A stretch of DNA of 64,000 nucleotides from Haliclystus octoradiatus (Eukaryota; Cnidaria; Staurozoa; Stauromedusae; Haliclystidae). Location: the NCBI GenBank assembly GCA_916610825.1, contig OU744447.1:5091402-5155401 (forward strand), read 5' to 3'. Shown one piece after another: positions 37,970-50,437 of this stretch. The position numbers and the translations under genes are program-made. The notes under the pieces were generated by a model. It was not told the origin of the DNA, made no database searches, and saw only the letters and a list, made by a program, of their open reading frames with translations. Numbering within the stretch: position 1 is the stretch's first letter; each line of letters begins with the position of its first letter.

Positions 37970-39878
37970 GGATGATATTCTCGTAGCTATTCCAACCTTT
38001 GAAACACATCTAGCTGACTATTGCAGCCACACGCCTGGCAGAGCATGGTTTATTCATCAAACCTACAAAATGCAAATTTGATTAAACCACTCTCGGCTTT
38101 CTTGGGTATAAGATTGATGTTGCTGGAATCAGCCCATTGAATGACCGTGTCGCTGATATTTACTAGTATCAAACCCCGACAGATCTTTGATCTCTACGTG
38201 AGTACCTTGGATTGCTGAACTTCTATCGACAGTTCATTCCAAATTGTGCCGCAATACAGATTCCACTCTACCGTCTACAAAGTGGAAAGCCAAAAAATTT
38301 GAACTGGACAGAAGATTGTGAATCCTCCTTCAGAGACAGTAAAGCTGAACTTGTAGCGGCTACACTAGTTACATAACCCCAACCTAATGCCCCAACCCCG
38401 GTACCACTCCTGATGCATCTGATGTCGCTGTTGGTGCAGTACTGGAGCAGTACATACAAGGGCTATGGCGCCTAATCTGTTTCTTTTCACGCAAGCTTTG
38501 CCCTCAAGAAACTTGATATAATGCTTTTCATAGAGAAATTCTTGAGGTTTATTTGGCCATCAAAAATGTCTGCTATTTCGTGGAAGGGCGCCCATTTGAT
38601 GTGTTTACTGACCATAAGCCTCTGAAGTTTGAACTCATTATCAAAACAAATTATCTAACACCTATGCTGATCAGACACTTTGCTTTCAATTCAGAATTTA
38701 CTTCACACATCAATCATCTTAGTGGAAAACACAACGTAGTGGCCGACGCCTTATCCAGGGTATCCATCAAATCTGTCGCCGCGATAACATCTTCTGTCTA
38801 ACTTTTTGATCTCTCACAAGCTCAAGATGCTGAAAAAGACTCCCTAACATCTGCAATCAAGTCATCTCTCCATCTTGTTCCAATGACTTTTCCAGGATCC
38901 TCAATACCATTACTTTGTGACACCTCTACCCCTCAATCACACCCATTTGTTCCTTTTTCCAAACGGAAGGCCGTTTTCGATCAGTTCCACAACTTGTCTC
39001 ATCCTGGTATAAGAGCCACACGAAGTTTAATATCCTCACAATTTATCTGGCCTGGGCTACAAAAAGATGTTGGCAACTGGGTGTAAACTTGCATCCAATG
39101 TCAACGTGCCAAAGTTCACCGTCATACTACTCCTCGTAAAGAAGTCATCGCTCCACCAAATCGTCGTTTTGATCAAATCCATGTGGGCAAAGTCTACCAA
39201 TCTCTAACGGACATATTTATGTTTTTACAGTCATTAATCGCTACACACGTTGGCCAGAAGCCATTCCAATGTCAGATGCTACCGCTATGTCTTGTGCCAA
39301 AGCATTACTCTACCATTGGATATCACGTTTTGGCGTGCCTTCAACAATGACTTCTGACAGGGGACGTCAATTCCAAATTTACCACTGGACTGCTCTCAGC
39401 ACCTTTTTGGGTATTCATCGTCAACGCACCACTTCTTATCATCCACAGTCTAATGGCCTGCTTGGGCGTTTACATCGGCAACAGAAAGCTTCCCTTCGGG
39501 CTTGTTTGACAGGACCCAACTGGGCAGATGAACTACCAGTTGTTCTCCTTGGCCTTAGTGCTGAAGTTAAATAAGATTTGTCTTGCTCACCTGCTGGACT
39601 TGTTTAGGGTATGCCTCTTCGATTACCTGAAGAATATTTTGCCCTTCCTATAGGTACATCAGATCCTAATTCCTCCTTCGACAGTCTTCGTTCTTACATG
39701 CAGCATCTCACACCATCTTTCACAAAGTCTCATGGCTACTCTCGTACTTACATTCCATTTGCACTCGAAAAGTCTACCCATGCTTTTGTTCGACACGATG
39801 CCAACCGTACTCCACTTCAACCACCATATGGCGGACCTTTCAAGGTGCTATCACCATACAAAGATTACTTCATCTAGG
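37970..39878 (+). pseudogene. Gypsy pol remnant: end of reverse transcriptase, RNase H, integrase
   Basis: Pieces in order across several stops: DDILVAIPTFETHL; RNase H with DASDVAVGAVLEQYIQG, FHREILEVYLAIKNVCYFVE and GRPFDVFTDHKPLKFE, ending SGKHNVVADALSRV; zinc-binding integrase head FDQFHNLSHPGIRATRSLIS followed by CIQCQRAKVH; integrase core HWISRFGVPSTMTSDRGRQF and TTSYHPQSNGLLGRLHRQQK. In the last motif the catalytic glutamate is glycine (GGG, 39464-39466). After two stops, a C-terminal part MPLRLPEEYFALP through ALEKSTHAFVRHDANRTPLQ and PPYGGPFKVL remains. Confidence 0.85.
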
Positions 39879-39924
39879 AATTTTGTCATTCTAAAGATTC
39901 GATTTCTATTGTTCGTCTCAAATC

Positions 39925-39951
39925 TTCCTTCCTTCCTTCCTTCCTTCCTTG
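39925..39951 (+). repeat. (CTTC)n microsatellite
   Basis: Six CTTC units inside the 3' part of the gypsy element. Confidence 0.85.
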
Positions 39952-40118
39952 ATTTTAAATACTCCTTGGATTCTACAACTGGCAACAGCAGCGACACCAT
40001 CCAACATCAAGTCTTCATCTTCAAAGTACAACTCGCTCTGGTTGTCTTACTCATCCACCTCTACGTTATTCTGCCTAATCGTGAACATTGATGAACACCC
40101 TTACTGGTGGGGGAGTAT

Positions 40119-40287
40119 TGAGTGACCATTCTATACGTCACAACTGTAACATAAATAGCGAGATAAATACTATTGCGAAATGTATAATTATCGAGATGAT
40201 GAAGTCGAAAGTGATTCATTACAGCCTTACAAAGTAAAGCAACTAGTATTATTTGAGTATCTTTTCTCTATCTTTAACACTGCTACA
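40119..40287 (+). repeat. 3' LTR of the 37.8-40.3 kb gypsy element
   Basis: Starts TTGAGTGACC after the purine tract and ends in CA next to the target duplication AGCA. Confidence 0.85.
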
Positions 40288-40464
40288 AGCATATAAATAT
40301 CTTTGTTTTTGATATTCCATATATGTACTTTTTTTAAATTTCATATTAGTACAATAACAAACCATCGCAAAATCAAGTCTGCCCTAGCGCTTGTCTTGTT
40401 ATCAAACTTATTGAGCAAAAAGTTTTTTATCAGTTCTGTATTCATTTTCAGCATGCTAAGGTGG

Positions 40465-40790
40465 CCCACATGGCTCACGGCTAAACTTTTTTCCTACGGC
40501 AAAACTTTCTTTCTCACGGCAAAACTTTCATTCTCATGACAAAATTTACATTCTCACGGCAAAACTTTCTTTCTCATGACAAAATTTACATTCTCACGGC
40601 AAAAAAATTTTTATCCATGGCAACACATACTTTTTCAAGGCAAAACTTACTTTCTCGCAGCAACATTCACTTATTCACCGCAAAACTTACATACTCATGG
40701 CAAAACTTACTCTCTCTCGACAAGCTTACTTTCTCACGGCGATACTTACTTTCTTCGGCGGCAAAACTTTCTTTCTCCCACGGCATAATT
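40465..40790 (+). repeat. Minisatellite with a unit of about 20-21 bases
   Basis: Around 15 degenerate units of TCTCACGGCAAAACTTTCTT with variants such as TCTCATGACAAAATTTACAT. Because the unit is near 21 bases, all three plus-strand frames stay open for long stretches, giving false ORFs (for example repeats of F-S-R-Q-N-F-L-S-H-D-K). Inverse copies of two or three units lie at 42003-42050. Confidence 0.8.
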
Positions 40791-42899
40791 CAAGCGGGAC
40801 TTGGTTCTCACTTTCAAACTCATTTCTAAACATTAGGATGTCAGGAGGTATAGGTAGCCTGAATCACAGACTAACCTAAAACATTTGGAGATGTTGAATA
40901 GATTAAAAAAAAATCGTTGAGTCTATAGGGGGTAGATGAAAGTGAGTAGTAGTAGTCAGCGTAGTAGTTCGCTGCTCGGTTCTGAGAAAATTCTGATAAA
41001 AATATTTTGTTTTGTCGTTCAGTACACTGTGCGTGTGATTGCATTATATGAATGTGGGACAACACTAAACCTGAGTGACTGAGTCCTGAGACATATAATT
41101 GTGAAAGAAAAAGAGACAGCAAATGAAACAAATTGCTTACAGTTACAGTATTAAATTAAATTTAATTATCTTATTGTTAGATAGAATCAATAACAGTGAA
41201 ATTCCCTACAGTTTATCAACACTTTATAAAACCAGCAGGTGATGTTTTCTCTCGTGTTGTAATCTAATTATATCTGAATGTCGTATCTAGTAAGCACTTC
41301 ATAACTCCTCAGATCACTAGTCTATGATAGCGTATCAACTATCCAATGCAGTAATTAATTTCCTGTGGGATTTTCAACACATTTCAATAATGCGTGGTGT
41401 TGCGCATGAGTGTAGTAGTGACAGTAGTATGCTGTTTATTCATAATTAGAAACATTCAAATCAGATTCTGACGTCATAAAAGTTATTTACTTGGGGAGTT
41501 GCACAAATATTCTTTATTCATTGTGTTCCATTATTATGTATTCAAGTGGATGGTATTTATTTGATTAATACCAGTATCTAGATGATCCTACAGTATTCAG
41601 TTGGCGATTTGTCACCTCTCTCAGCACGACCGTAACTACATGCATGCATGAGTTATAAACAATTTTGCAAAGAAAATGCGTAGAATTTGAGTCCTTGGAG
41701 CCTGGGAGGCTTCAGTATTGTATCTAGGCACTTGAACAGGATCATCTACACACTGGTATATTAGTCAAATATATGCAAACCAATCGAATGCATAATAATG
41801 CAACACAGCGAATAAAGAATATATTTATCTATCTCATGAAGTTATAAACTTTTCTGGCGATAAACTGTAATACGGAATTTATTTGTTATTGATTATGCCT
41901 AACATTTATTTTAATACTGTAGCCAATTTATTTTATTTTCTGTTTCGCTGAATCTTGAACAATGAATCAATTCAAGCTTGAATTAAACCACGGGAGGAGA
42001 ATGTTTTGCCGTGAGAAAGTAAGTTTGTCGGGAGAAAGTAAGTTTTGCCAAGACAGATGACGCCTATATTCGGATTAGAAATTCGTTTTATACATTTTGT
42101 ATTCAAGCTTCAAAATTAATTTCTGCTATTTTTCTAACAATCTTCCACAGTTTCAACAGCTTTTGATTACAAAATGTCGGCTGAGTTTGGGAGGGCCAGC
42201 ATGTTCGTATTCATTATTATAATCAATTACATTACAGTGTAAGCATGAATCAGCTTGTAGTAAATGCATTTATTTTGTAAAATATAAAACCCTTTTTATC
42301 AAACTCAAAATAGCTTCTGATGATATTCAATATATTGAATAATAATAATAATAATATCTATATTATATTGATAGATGATATTGAATATTTGAATCATTGG
42401 TACTCATTGGTACTATTACATTTACTACACGCTAGTGACAAAGCAATTCGTTTTGACTTCGAGACTCGCTCACCCGTACTACATCCAATAATCTCTACCC
42501 TCATACAAATTTGAGTTTGAAATGTAATAAGTTTGAATCTGAAGTATCTTGCAGTAATGGGTGACTGAAGTCAATGAACAACGATCGCGGTAGCGTCTTT
42601 ATTACCCGTAAACTAAATAATTCAAACTAAGTTCTAATAGAGCTCACAATATTCTTACAGTAAAACGAACAATTGCTATCAGGTTGAGATTGACCTTTAT
42701 TCTAAATATTTGGATGAGCAGTTCTAAAACACCTTTTTCCTGTAGCATAATCATATTAAAAATCTGTAAATATTATATTACCCTTTAAACGAAAGGCGAT
42801 CTGCTGATCATGTACGAACACAACATTTTTCCCGATTAAGTAACAAAATTCGCTTAAATTTTAGATCAGTTTTTTGAAGTGCAGAAACTATTGATGAAC
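40791..42899. other. Mostly featureless; minor repeats
   Basis: It contains the inverse minisatellite units at 42003-42050 and a short (AAT)n run at 42341-42355. No gene was recognised. Confidence 0.4.
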
Positions 42900-43230
42900 T
42901 CAGATACAATGTAGAAAATGTAGGATTTTAAATCAACAATGCTATGTGTACCATTTTAAATATGGTTTGAATGTAGGTTATGTAAGTTATGTTTGTATGA
43001 AGCTTCACTTGCCAGCATCTACACAAGCACGTTTAAGAGCATCAAAGAAAATCTTCTGCTGTTGATCAGCAATAAAAACATGCACACGGATTCGACCATG
43101 AGGACATCAATGATCAATTTCCAAATCTATGCCATTGCAGAGACAAATTTGATTTCATTGGTATTTCAAATAATATTCATCAGAGAACTGAAACCTTGCC
43201 TTAATGGACAATATGAATCCATGTGATAAT
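42900..43230 (+). pseudogene. Penelope-like GIY-YIG endonuclease remnant
   Basis: CYVYHFKYGLNVGYVSYVCM corresponds to the C-x-YHFKCGLCxxxYVGYT core of the 4-6 kb element with the second cysteine pair lost. After frame changes, HEDINDQF, CRDKFDFIGI and REL-KPCLNGQYESM match the end of the domain. Much more decayed than the 4-6 kb copy. Confidence 0.6.
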
Positions 43231-45064
43231 CATAATAAGCTTAAATGATAATAAATCAACTGCGTCGACATATGGACAGCATTGTTCTTCGAAACAACTT
43301 TCAGCAGCTAGAATAGGATCCGCACCGATAATTATACCTTGTCTATATAACGCTTTTTTACAACAGCATCTAGCTTTTGAGCATAACTTGATAATTTAAT
43401 ACTTTTTGAAACATGAATTGCAGGACTGACACTTTCGACGTCCGTGTTTGCTAACGTCATTTTCAAATTGCAACTCCAACATGGCAGGCAATCAATGATT
43501 TGAGGCCTTTGAAGTCACGTGAAAAACTCTATAGTTTCATATCATACAGTGTCAGCCATTTTTGGCTTGTTCTGATGGTGTCCATCGAATGCCTGCCCAT
43601 GAAGTGTCTGAAATTGTTATCTCAGTTCTTGAATTAATCAAGAAAATATTGATATGATGTCGTATTTGTGGCGTCTTATATGGTATTGTGAAGAGCAAAA
43701 AAAAACAATTTGCATTTATTAAAGTAAAAAAAAATATCAAAACAATATCAATATCAACTACTCAGTACATGGACACTTTTCAATCAATGGTAATGTATCG
43801 TCTTGGTGAGGACTACGTCTGTTCTTTTGAAGCTACAAATGGTGAACTAAGAAGACCTATAGTGAAGTTGACACTGCTAGAATAAATGTAAATGATAATC
43901 TAGTTTATGTTTTTGTAAATATAATACCACATTATTATTGAATAAAGTAATGTAGATATATAATTTTAGTTGAAGGATTTTTAGTTGCCACTTGTTGTTA
44001 AATTATTCAAGGCTTTTTTAATCTGTCTTTTTGCAACATTTTGTAATGAGATGGATAGCTAATTTGGGAAAGAATGAAGAATGTTGATGCATTTCCTGTT
44101 GCCACTAGTTATCGCCTATATGTTTAGTCACAATCATTGTCATCGTTCATTACCTATTCTTTTTTCTGAGTGTTTCATTGTGATTGTTAGCATTCATCGT
44201 ATTTTCTAGCATTTCAATAGTTATAATGTTTTATTTGTATTATGTGGAACTTCTTTCTGTCTGTCTGTGTGTGGTGGAGCTCTGTTTTAAACTTGTTGGA
44301 GTCAGTTATCGCATAGCAATCGAGACATCAACATGTCGCTTTAGCTCAACATTCCTCGCATTTGAATAAAGTATTTGATGTAGAAACTGACTCTTAGCTT
44401 AGAAATATTTGCGTAACATAATTTTGGTGTTACTGTAATTTATTATCTTGTTTGTATAACATAACTAGTAATTATGTTCTAAATTCAATTCATGTCATCG
44501 GTTAGAATGATGATTTTTTAGCCATGTAAATTGATTTGGTTAAAGGAATTCGATATATATTCCTTTTAATATCGCCTTCGTTAGATAGTTTTTCTTTCCG
44601 AAAGCAATTTAGGATATTTAGTAATCAGAGGAACCGTTCACAATGAAAGAGATGACACACGTACTCATGATTCAATCTCCGATCTCAGAAGCAGTATTCA
44701 CATTCCTGCATAAACTGGACTGGAATGAATAGCTTGACAGAGATGAGAGGAAGGCAGATCCTTAGTCTTGTGGAATCAATCCTATCAGATCTAATAGACA
44801 TTGAAAGAATGTAATACAGTTCGAATATTTTAAAGTTTCCAGCTTAGAGGTTGGATTGGCAATGCATTTCAAATTATGCTCAATATTTTCTGATTTTCAC
44901 TTTGTTAAGTTGAAGCTTTTGAGTCCCATTAGGATATCAAACAGATAATATTGATAACCTACATAAAATCTCAAGTGCATGGGTATGGTAGGCTATCACA
45001 ATGAAATATTGATTATCATAGATATTTTTTCTAGCAGATTTAATGTAAGAAAATTTATACTTAC
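43231..45064. other. No recognised gene
   Basis: A plus-strand frame at 43688-43885 ends in GELRRPIVKLTLLE and has an acceptable composition, but it starts in an A-rich run and shows no known family. The rest is featureless AT-rich sequence. Confidence 0.3.
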
Positions 45065-45354
45065 TATATCAGAATGTCTTGATCTCAATGTGTAAATTGC
45101 TTGACTCTCTCCAACTGTAACTCTGAATGATGTTACCCAACTTGATGATGTTTCATATCGTTGTGTTGCAAACCCGCTGATAGTCATTTTCTTGCCAAGA
45201 CTAACTTGTAAATACTGATCAGTTGAGCTGGATGCACACCATGCTGCGTCTGAAAAGTTCAATCTCCCATTCGTTGGAGGGTTTGCTTCAATCGCAGTTG
45301 AGCTAAAAAGAATGGGCCCAGCATTATCTTCCACCCCAAGTGGACTTCGACAAT
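45065..45354 (-). CDS. F5/8C paralogue B, exon 4 (first half of a second discoidin domain)
   Basis: Acceptor aaatttttag|ATTGTC and donor GATATA|GTAAGTAT bound 290 bases, phase 1 in and phase 0 out, the same pattern as exon 2. It encodes CRSPLGVEDNAGPILFSSTA, then GRLNFSDAAWCASSSTDQYL, QVSLGKKMTISGFATQRYET and VTSFRVTVGES. The opening cysteine, G-V-E-D, GRLNF, W-C, Y-LQ-V-LG and TQ are standard F5/8 type C positions. The second half of this domain would lie at lower coordinates and was not found. No equivalent was seen for paralogue A. Confidence 0.75.
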
Positions 45355-47295
45355 CTAAAAATTTGAATTATTTTAAGTGTTAGATATTACCCTTGTAATA
45401 ATCCATATTATCGTCAATACAAGGGAAGCTGAAAGTCTTGTCATTTAGAAATCATAAATCTTAAGACCTCTAGACACAAGAATACAAATCTCAAGAATTG
45501 TCTGAAATCTAGGATAGCTAGATGATTTGTAATGAATTTCATTGAAAAGGCAATAACTAGAGTGGAAATCTCGAATCAGCTAAAAATCTGAAAATATTTG
45601 GAACTCAAACAAACTACAATTTCAATTCGTTGTAGCATGCAAATAAGTTTTAATTTGAACAGAAATCATTTGTTGAAACGTACGTTAAGGTGTTATACTT
45701 GGTACAGTCTTCCTCTGCTATTGAGAAGACTTATGAGTAAAATAAAAATTATTGCTGAAATGTAGGCTAGAGTTCAGGTAGCATTGAACAAAAATGTGGA
45801 AAAAAAAGTCCGGTAGGCTATATATTCTACAGTTGCCTATTCCCAATATTGATAACTGCCAAATATGTATGGTGTTTATAAATTCAAGAGATAAAAAAAA
45901 TAAAAGTTACTAATTCATCGCAGTACAAGATATCCAGGTTTAACAAAAAGGAAACAATGTCTGTAGCTTTTACATGTATGTGGTGATGTATGTAAATCTA
46001 ACATTTACCCGATAGGCTTCTATCAATGAATTTGCCAATACCATCGAGTACCGCTATGTGTATGAGACATGATGTATCAAATACTGATATTTTTGTAAAT
46101 TAATTCCTCCATCAGATCTTTCCTTTATTAGGCTGTTTAACGAGGTAAAAACGAAGAGTTTCTTGTCCTCCAATGAACCGTTAACACATTCTCTGCCATT
46201 AGGTTCGGATATCCCAAAGCCCTGCATTTTATATATATTTTAATCTCCAGCTTTTTGGAGCAAATTTTATGCTGCGTAATGTTTATACTGGCTTAAATTT
46301 TTATAAAGGCAAGTATGGTTGATATGTATAGTTATCAGTCACGGTTTTGTAGTAGAATGAAAGCTGTCCCGAAGATGCATTAGAACTGCCCAGTTTTGTT
46401 GAAGATGGAATGTACTTTTCTTCGACGTTTGTTTTAATCGTTTCAATGAATCTATTTCGAGTCATTCAAATCACTGTATGCTGCATATAACACTATATAT
46501 TTAGGAGCACGAAATAAATTTATCCAAAATTTGATAATTTCCAGCTTTATGCCAATATCAATCCTAAAATTCCGCAATTCATACCGAGCAGCAAGATGTA
46601 TTTTTTATTATTTTGTCAGCTAGGATATTTACAAGACAAATCAATTGTGATTTTTCTATACATCTATTAAGGGTGCTCCGAATGGAATCACAATGCAATT
46701 AATAGTAAAGACCTGTGGAGGAGTACATTTGATTAATAGATATGATTTGTTGATGGACTTTTGCAAATCATCCTTTTGAACGGTTTCGACCAGATTCAAC
46801 ACACTTCGTATGAAAACAGGCAATATCCTTTGTGGAGTCATTGATGAAAATGTTAAAGAGAGTTTGGCTCAATACACACTACGTCGCACTTCGATATCAA
46901 TACGAAACGGAGGACCGTGAACATTATCATACTTCAAACTACACATCATATTTGAATATAAATTAGTTTGGAATAAAAATTAGTTAGTTAAGACCTCAAT
47001 GATTGAGAGGGAGCCAGCTTTTAGAAAAAGATGTGACATGCAACATTTAGGCTTGAATTACGTCATTTTCGTTACATTGAAAACAAGGTTTTGCTTTTGA
47101 TTCAAATGTTTTTCAACTTCATATTATTTGAGTTCATTTTGTTTAAATTTTGCGAGCTTGGGTTTGACGGAACAGAAATGATGTTCATAAGATTATCTGA
47201 CTGATATCAATCCAATGGAAGTCAAGACCAATCTGAAGTAGCTCTGAAAATTTGAGGTATAGTAATACAGTAAAAATAAAACATTCTGAACCTAC
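45355..47295. other. Intron of paralogue B, nothing recognised
   Basis: AT-rich with no repeat partner that I can see in the window. The open frame at 46841-46656 on minus has no known motif. Confidence 0.35.
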
Positions 47296-47437
47296 ATTGA
47301 GGACATCCATAAAGTTCCAAACGTAGGCATGGCATACCACTCGTGGTGTTTGGACTTATCCTCAGAAATCTTGCAGAGAAATATTCATTGCCAAAAGATA
47401 TAGTTGCAACAGTACTATCTGAATTGCCAGTGAATAT
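47296..47437 (-). CDS. F5/8C paralogue B, exon 3 (second half of first discoidin domain)
   Basis: Acceptor atttaaacag|ATATTC and donor CTCAAT|GTAGGTTC bound 142 bases, phase 0 in, phase 1 out. It encodes IFTGNSDS, then TISFGNEYFSARFLRISPNT and MPCLRLELYGCPQ. It is 9 bases shorter than the paralogue A exon, in frame. The exon is intact. Confidence 0.8.
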
Positions 47438-47679
47438 CTGTTTAAATGAAATAATAATGGAACATAACAACATTAATGTCACTTTATGCTTGCATCATCG
47501 TTGTCATAATCATTACCTGTCCAGAAGAAAGGACAAGCGATGACTTCTTTTTTTTAGATGTTCTAAAGAATCGTTATAATGCTTTACTGTATAAATCAAA
47601 CACATGTATATGGAATTATTTTAAAACCAGCATTGTTTGGAAGCAAATATATTTTCAAGCTATCAATTAATTTAGACTA

Positions 47680-47830
47680 CGTTTACACGAGAGCAAAAAC
47701 CCGGGTTTTCAAAAGTATTTCAAATGTCGACTTTCAAAAATTTCAGATAGGTGATTGCAGTTTACGCAAGGCTAGATTTTTCTATTTTGTCTAAATAAAA
47801 TATTGTAACTCCAGTATTTTTTATCGGATT
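47680..47830 (+). repeat. Dispersed repeat R3, block 1
   Basis: Matches 24945-25090 (ACCCGGGTTTTCAAAAGTAT here against ACCCGCGTTTTCAAAAGTCT) and ends where a LINE fragment starts. Confidence 0.5.
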
Positions 47831-47834
47831 TTCG

Positions 47835-48490
47835 TTGAAATTGGATTTTTATACTTCTTTGATGAAGCAAGAAGCAGCTAGAACTATTTATAACACCATT
47901 GTTTTGCCACACTTTGACTACTGCGCTGTCGTATGGGGGAACTGTAAAACCGAACATCTAGATCGCCTCCAGAGATTGCAAAACAGAGGAATGAGGACAG
48001 TGCTCCGTTGTAACTATCGCACTCGTGTCTCTGATATGCAAAGTCAACTAGGTTGGCTTTCTGTTAGAGACAGAATAACATCGCATCAACTAATGTTCAC
48101 TCATAAAATTAAATTCAAACTAGCTCCTCCTTTGCTTTCCGACTTTTCCCAACTGCCGTATTCCACCAGAACAAGATCCCACGCCCACAATGACATTTAC
48201 ATCAAGTCGAGCCATCTTCATTCATTTCAAGATGCTGGTGCGCATAAGTGGAACGATCTACCGTCTGCAATGAAAGAAGTCCAAAGCAGGCCTACTTTCA
48301 AACGTCTCCTTGAGAAGCACTTACGTTCTTAGCATACTTTACATTTACCACTCTTTCCTGTTATTTATACCTGTTTTTTTACTTAATGTCTGTTTTCCTG
48401 TCAACTTAACTATGTATCAGTCCTTTGAAAAAAAGTTTGTATAACTTAAAGGTTCTAAATAAATGATGATGATGATGATGCTGATGATAC
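47835..48490 (+). pseudogene. 5'-truncated LINE, C-terminal part of reverse transcriptase and 3' tail
   Basis: An open frame to 48332 reads ARTIYNTIVLPHFDYCAVVW, LDRLQRLQNRGMRTVLRCNY, QLGWLSVRDRITSHQLMF and HKWNDLPSAMKEVQSRPTFK. This is the region after the catalytic core in Jockey/CR1/L2-type LINEs. It is followed by a 3' UTR with TTAAAGGTTCTAAATAAATG and a (ATG)n tail at 48462-48480. The frame has no stops, so it is a fairly recent, 5'-truncated insertion in intron 2 of paralogue B on the opposite strand. Confidence 0.8.
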
Positions 48491-48559
48491 TGAAGGAACA
48501 AACTCTATTTAATACTTGCCTCTATTACTTTATTACACAAGTGCTCATACTATTGCTTT

Positions 48560-48632
48560 ATCACTTTAAAATCATCATCATCATAATCATCCTCATTTAT
48601 TCAGAATCCTTTAAGTTATAAATAGCTTTACA
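48560..48632 (-). repeat. Second 3' end of the same LINE, inverse orientation
   Basis: Reverse complement reads TTATAACTTAAAGGATTCTG, AATAAATGAGGATG and a (ATG)n-type tail, matching 48440-48480. Only the last 70 bases are present. Confidence 0.65.
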
Positions 48633-50437
48633 TACATACATACATACCTATATATAGGCAACTATACATTCATAGTGTGCAGTTGTCACTCCACAAAAAA
48701 TTTATTTACTATACCATAAAAATCGAGTGAAAATTCAGCTATTTAAAGAAGATTTTTAATTCTAATGGTTGATACAATACAAATAGATTGCATTCGATGC
48801 GTGAATATTGGATAAAACTCAAATATACTCATGTCATAGTTTAATACAGTTTGAACCTGTTTAACATCACTACTGTCTCAATCACAATTACAGGCTTATT
48901 GTCCTAATATTTAGGTGTCCCAGGACAATGGTAATAACATGGTTACATTGTAATTGACTGGATGAGAAATTTTGGATACTATATCGAAGATTATGTAATC
49001 TAGTTTAAAATAATTAGAAATCAATTGCGAGATTACTTATTATCTTTTTCATCTTTTGATTTTCTTAAGGATCTGTCACTATTTTATTGTTTTAAACTAA
49101 CATTAGTAGAATTTAAATACGAAATAATTATTGTAACTATAAAATACATATAAAATATGAATTTATTCCTACTATTCAGCTCACTATAACATTATATCCT
49201 GTCATAGTTAATGAAGTGACATTGTTAGTAAGGTCTGCCATATTCGAAGAGAAGTTCTTCCATCGGCATTTGAGGTTCATTTGCACCTCCAATGGACGTT
49301 ACTCATGCAAGCGGTGCACTGTGAAGATTATAACGTGAAGGCGTGGTGTATTACTATTTTGTTACTATATCAACGAGATATTTTACAGACCTCGTGATGT
49401 GTCAAGAACTTTCCGAAAAATTAAATGTTTTATTTTACTTCAAAATGAAGCTATTTTAGCCAATCTAAACAAGCTAACAAAGTGTCAATCTTTTATTTTA
49501 TGGAGATGGTCAAGCTTACGTAATCAAAAGCTGCTTTATTGTTTCCGAGAAAATAGAGTCATTCGTTCAACAAAAGAGCAGCTAACTAAATTAATTTTAT
49601 GTAAACAATAGCATAGGATGACGTCATTATTTAAAATTAAAACTCAATTATGTCAAAACGTATTTGTTGAGTGAATTTAAAAATAGTGAGCAATTGTGAG
49701 CTAGTTGTGATATAAATTTTGGAGTAAAAAAAGTTGACACTTTCGAAGGTGGGTGGACTCGAAGGAAACGGTAAAATGCTATCTCAGAGAAACTACAGCG
49801 GGGGAAATCTTTTAACCCGATGAGAAAATTTTCTCTAATTGTGAGCTAAATTTTAATAACAAAGAATGGCAGTATTTTAGGGTGGATGGGCCAGTGTCAA
49901 GCTAAATGTGATCTAAGCCATGATTCCATTTTTGTTACAATCTGAAAGCTTGCGTGGGCTAGCTTGAAAGCCGTTACAAAATTGGAGCAGGAACGATAAG
50001 TACTAATGGATCGATCAAAGCAATACATACACAAACTAAACATTTCACCCGACATATTCACTAGAGGGTCAAACAAGACCGGTAGCCTTTGTACAGAATA
50101 TTTTGAAATTGGATCCTATTGAGTTTTATTTGAGCCGTGGATTATGATACGCAATAATTTGATATTACAACATGTCTAATAAAACACAAGCTAATAAATG
50201 CGAATAGAATGTATAGATGATGAACATCAGGGGATCAAATATGGCATGTATGATCTTGAAGCATCATTCCAAGCAAAATGCCTTAACTTTCATTTAAGCA
50301 TGAGGTTCGAAACGCAGAAAAACTACTTTGCAATTATCAAAAATAGCTTGAAAAATTTTGCTGTAGCAAACCATATAATACATAAATGTCTGCTATCAAA
50401 CGTTGAATTTCAATGTAAATAGAGCTTAACAACAAAC
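48633..50437. other. Intron 2 of paralogue B
   Basis: 50130-50275 is the conserved tract shared with 18660-18810. Nothing else is recognised. Confidence 0.4.

Larger units (their letters stand above)
37802..40287 (+). mobile_element. Ty3/gypsy retrotransposon with both LTRs, internally deleted
   Basis: The 5' LTR begins TGTAATGACC at 37802; the 3' LTR spans 40119-40287 and ends GCTACA. Both share GTCACAACTGTAA, AAATAGCGAGATAAATACT and GAGATGATGAAGTC. The four bases AGCA at 37798-37801 recur at 40288-40291, a fitting target duplication. A purine tract TGGTGGGGGAG lies just before the 3' LTR. The 5' LTR loses its last bases and passes directly into reverse transcriptase sequence (LDDILVAIPTFETHL, about 37970), so primer site, gag, protease and most of the polymerase are deleted. 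Confidence 0.9.

Noticed and set aside
40303..40879. Overlapping plus-strand frames with F-S-R-Q-N type repeats
   Set aside because: They come from the 20-21 base minisatellite, which leaves all frames open; no start context or other coding evidence.
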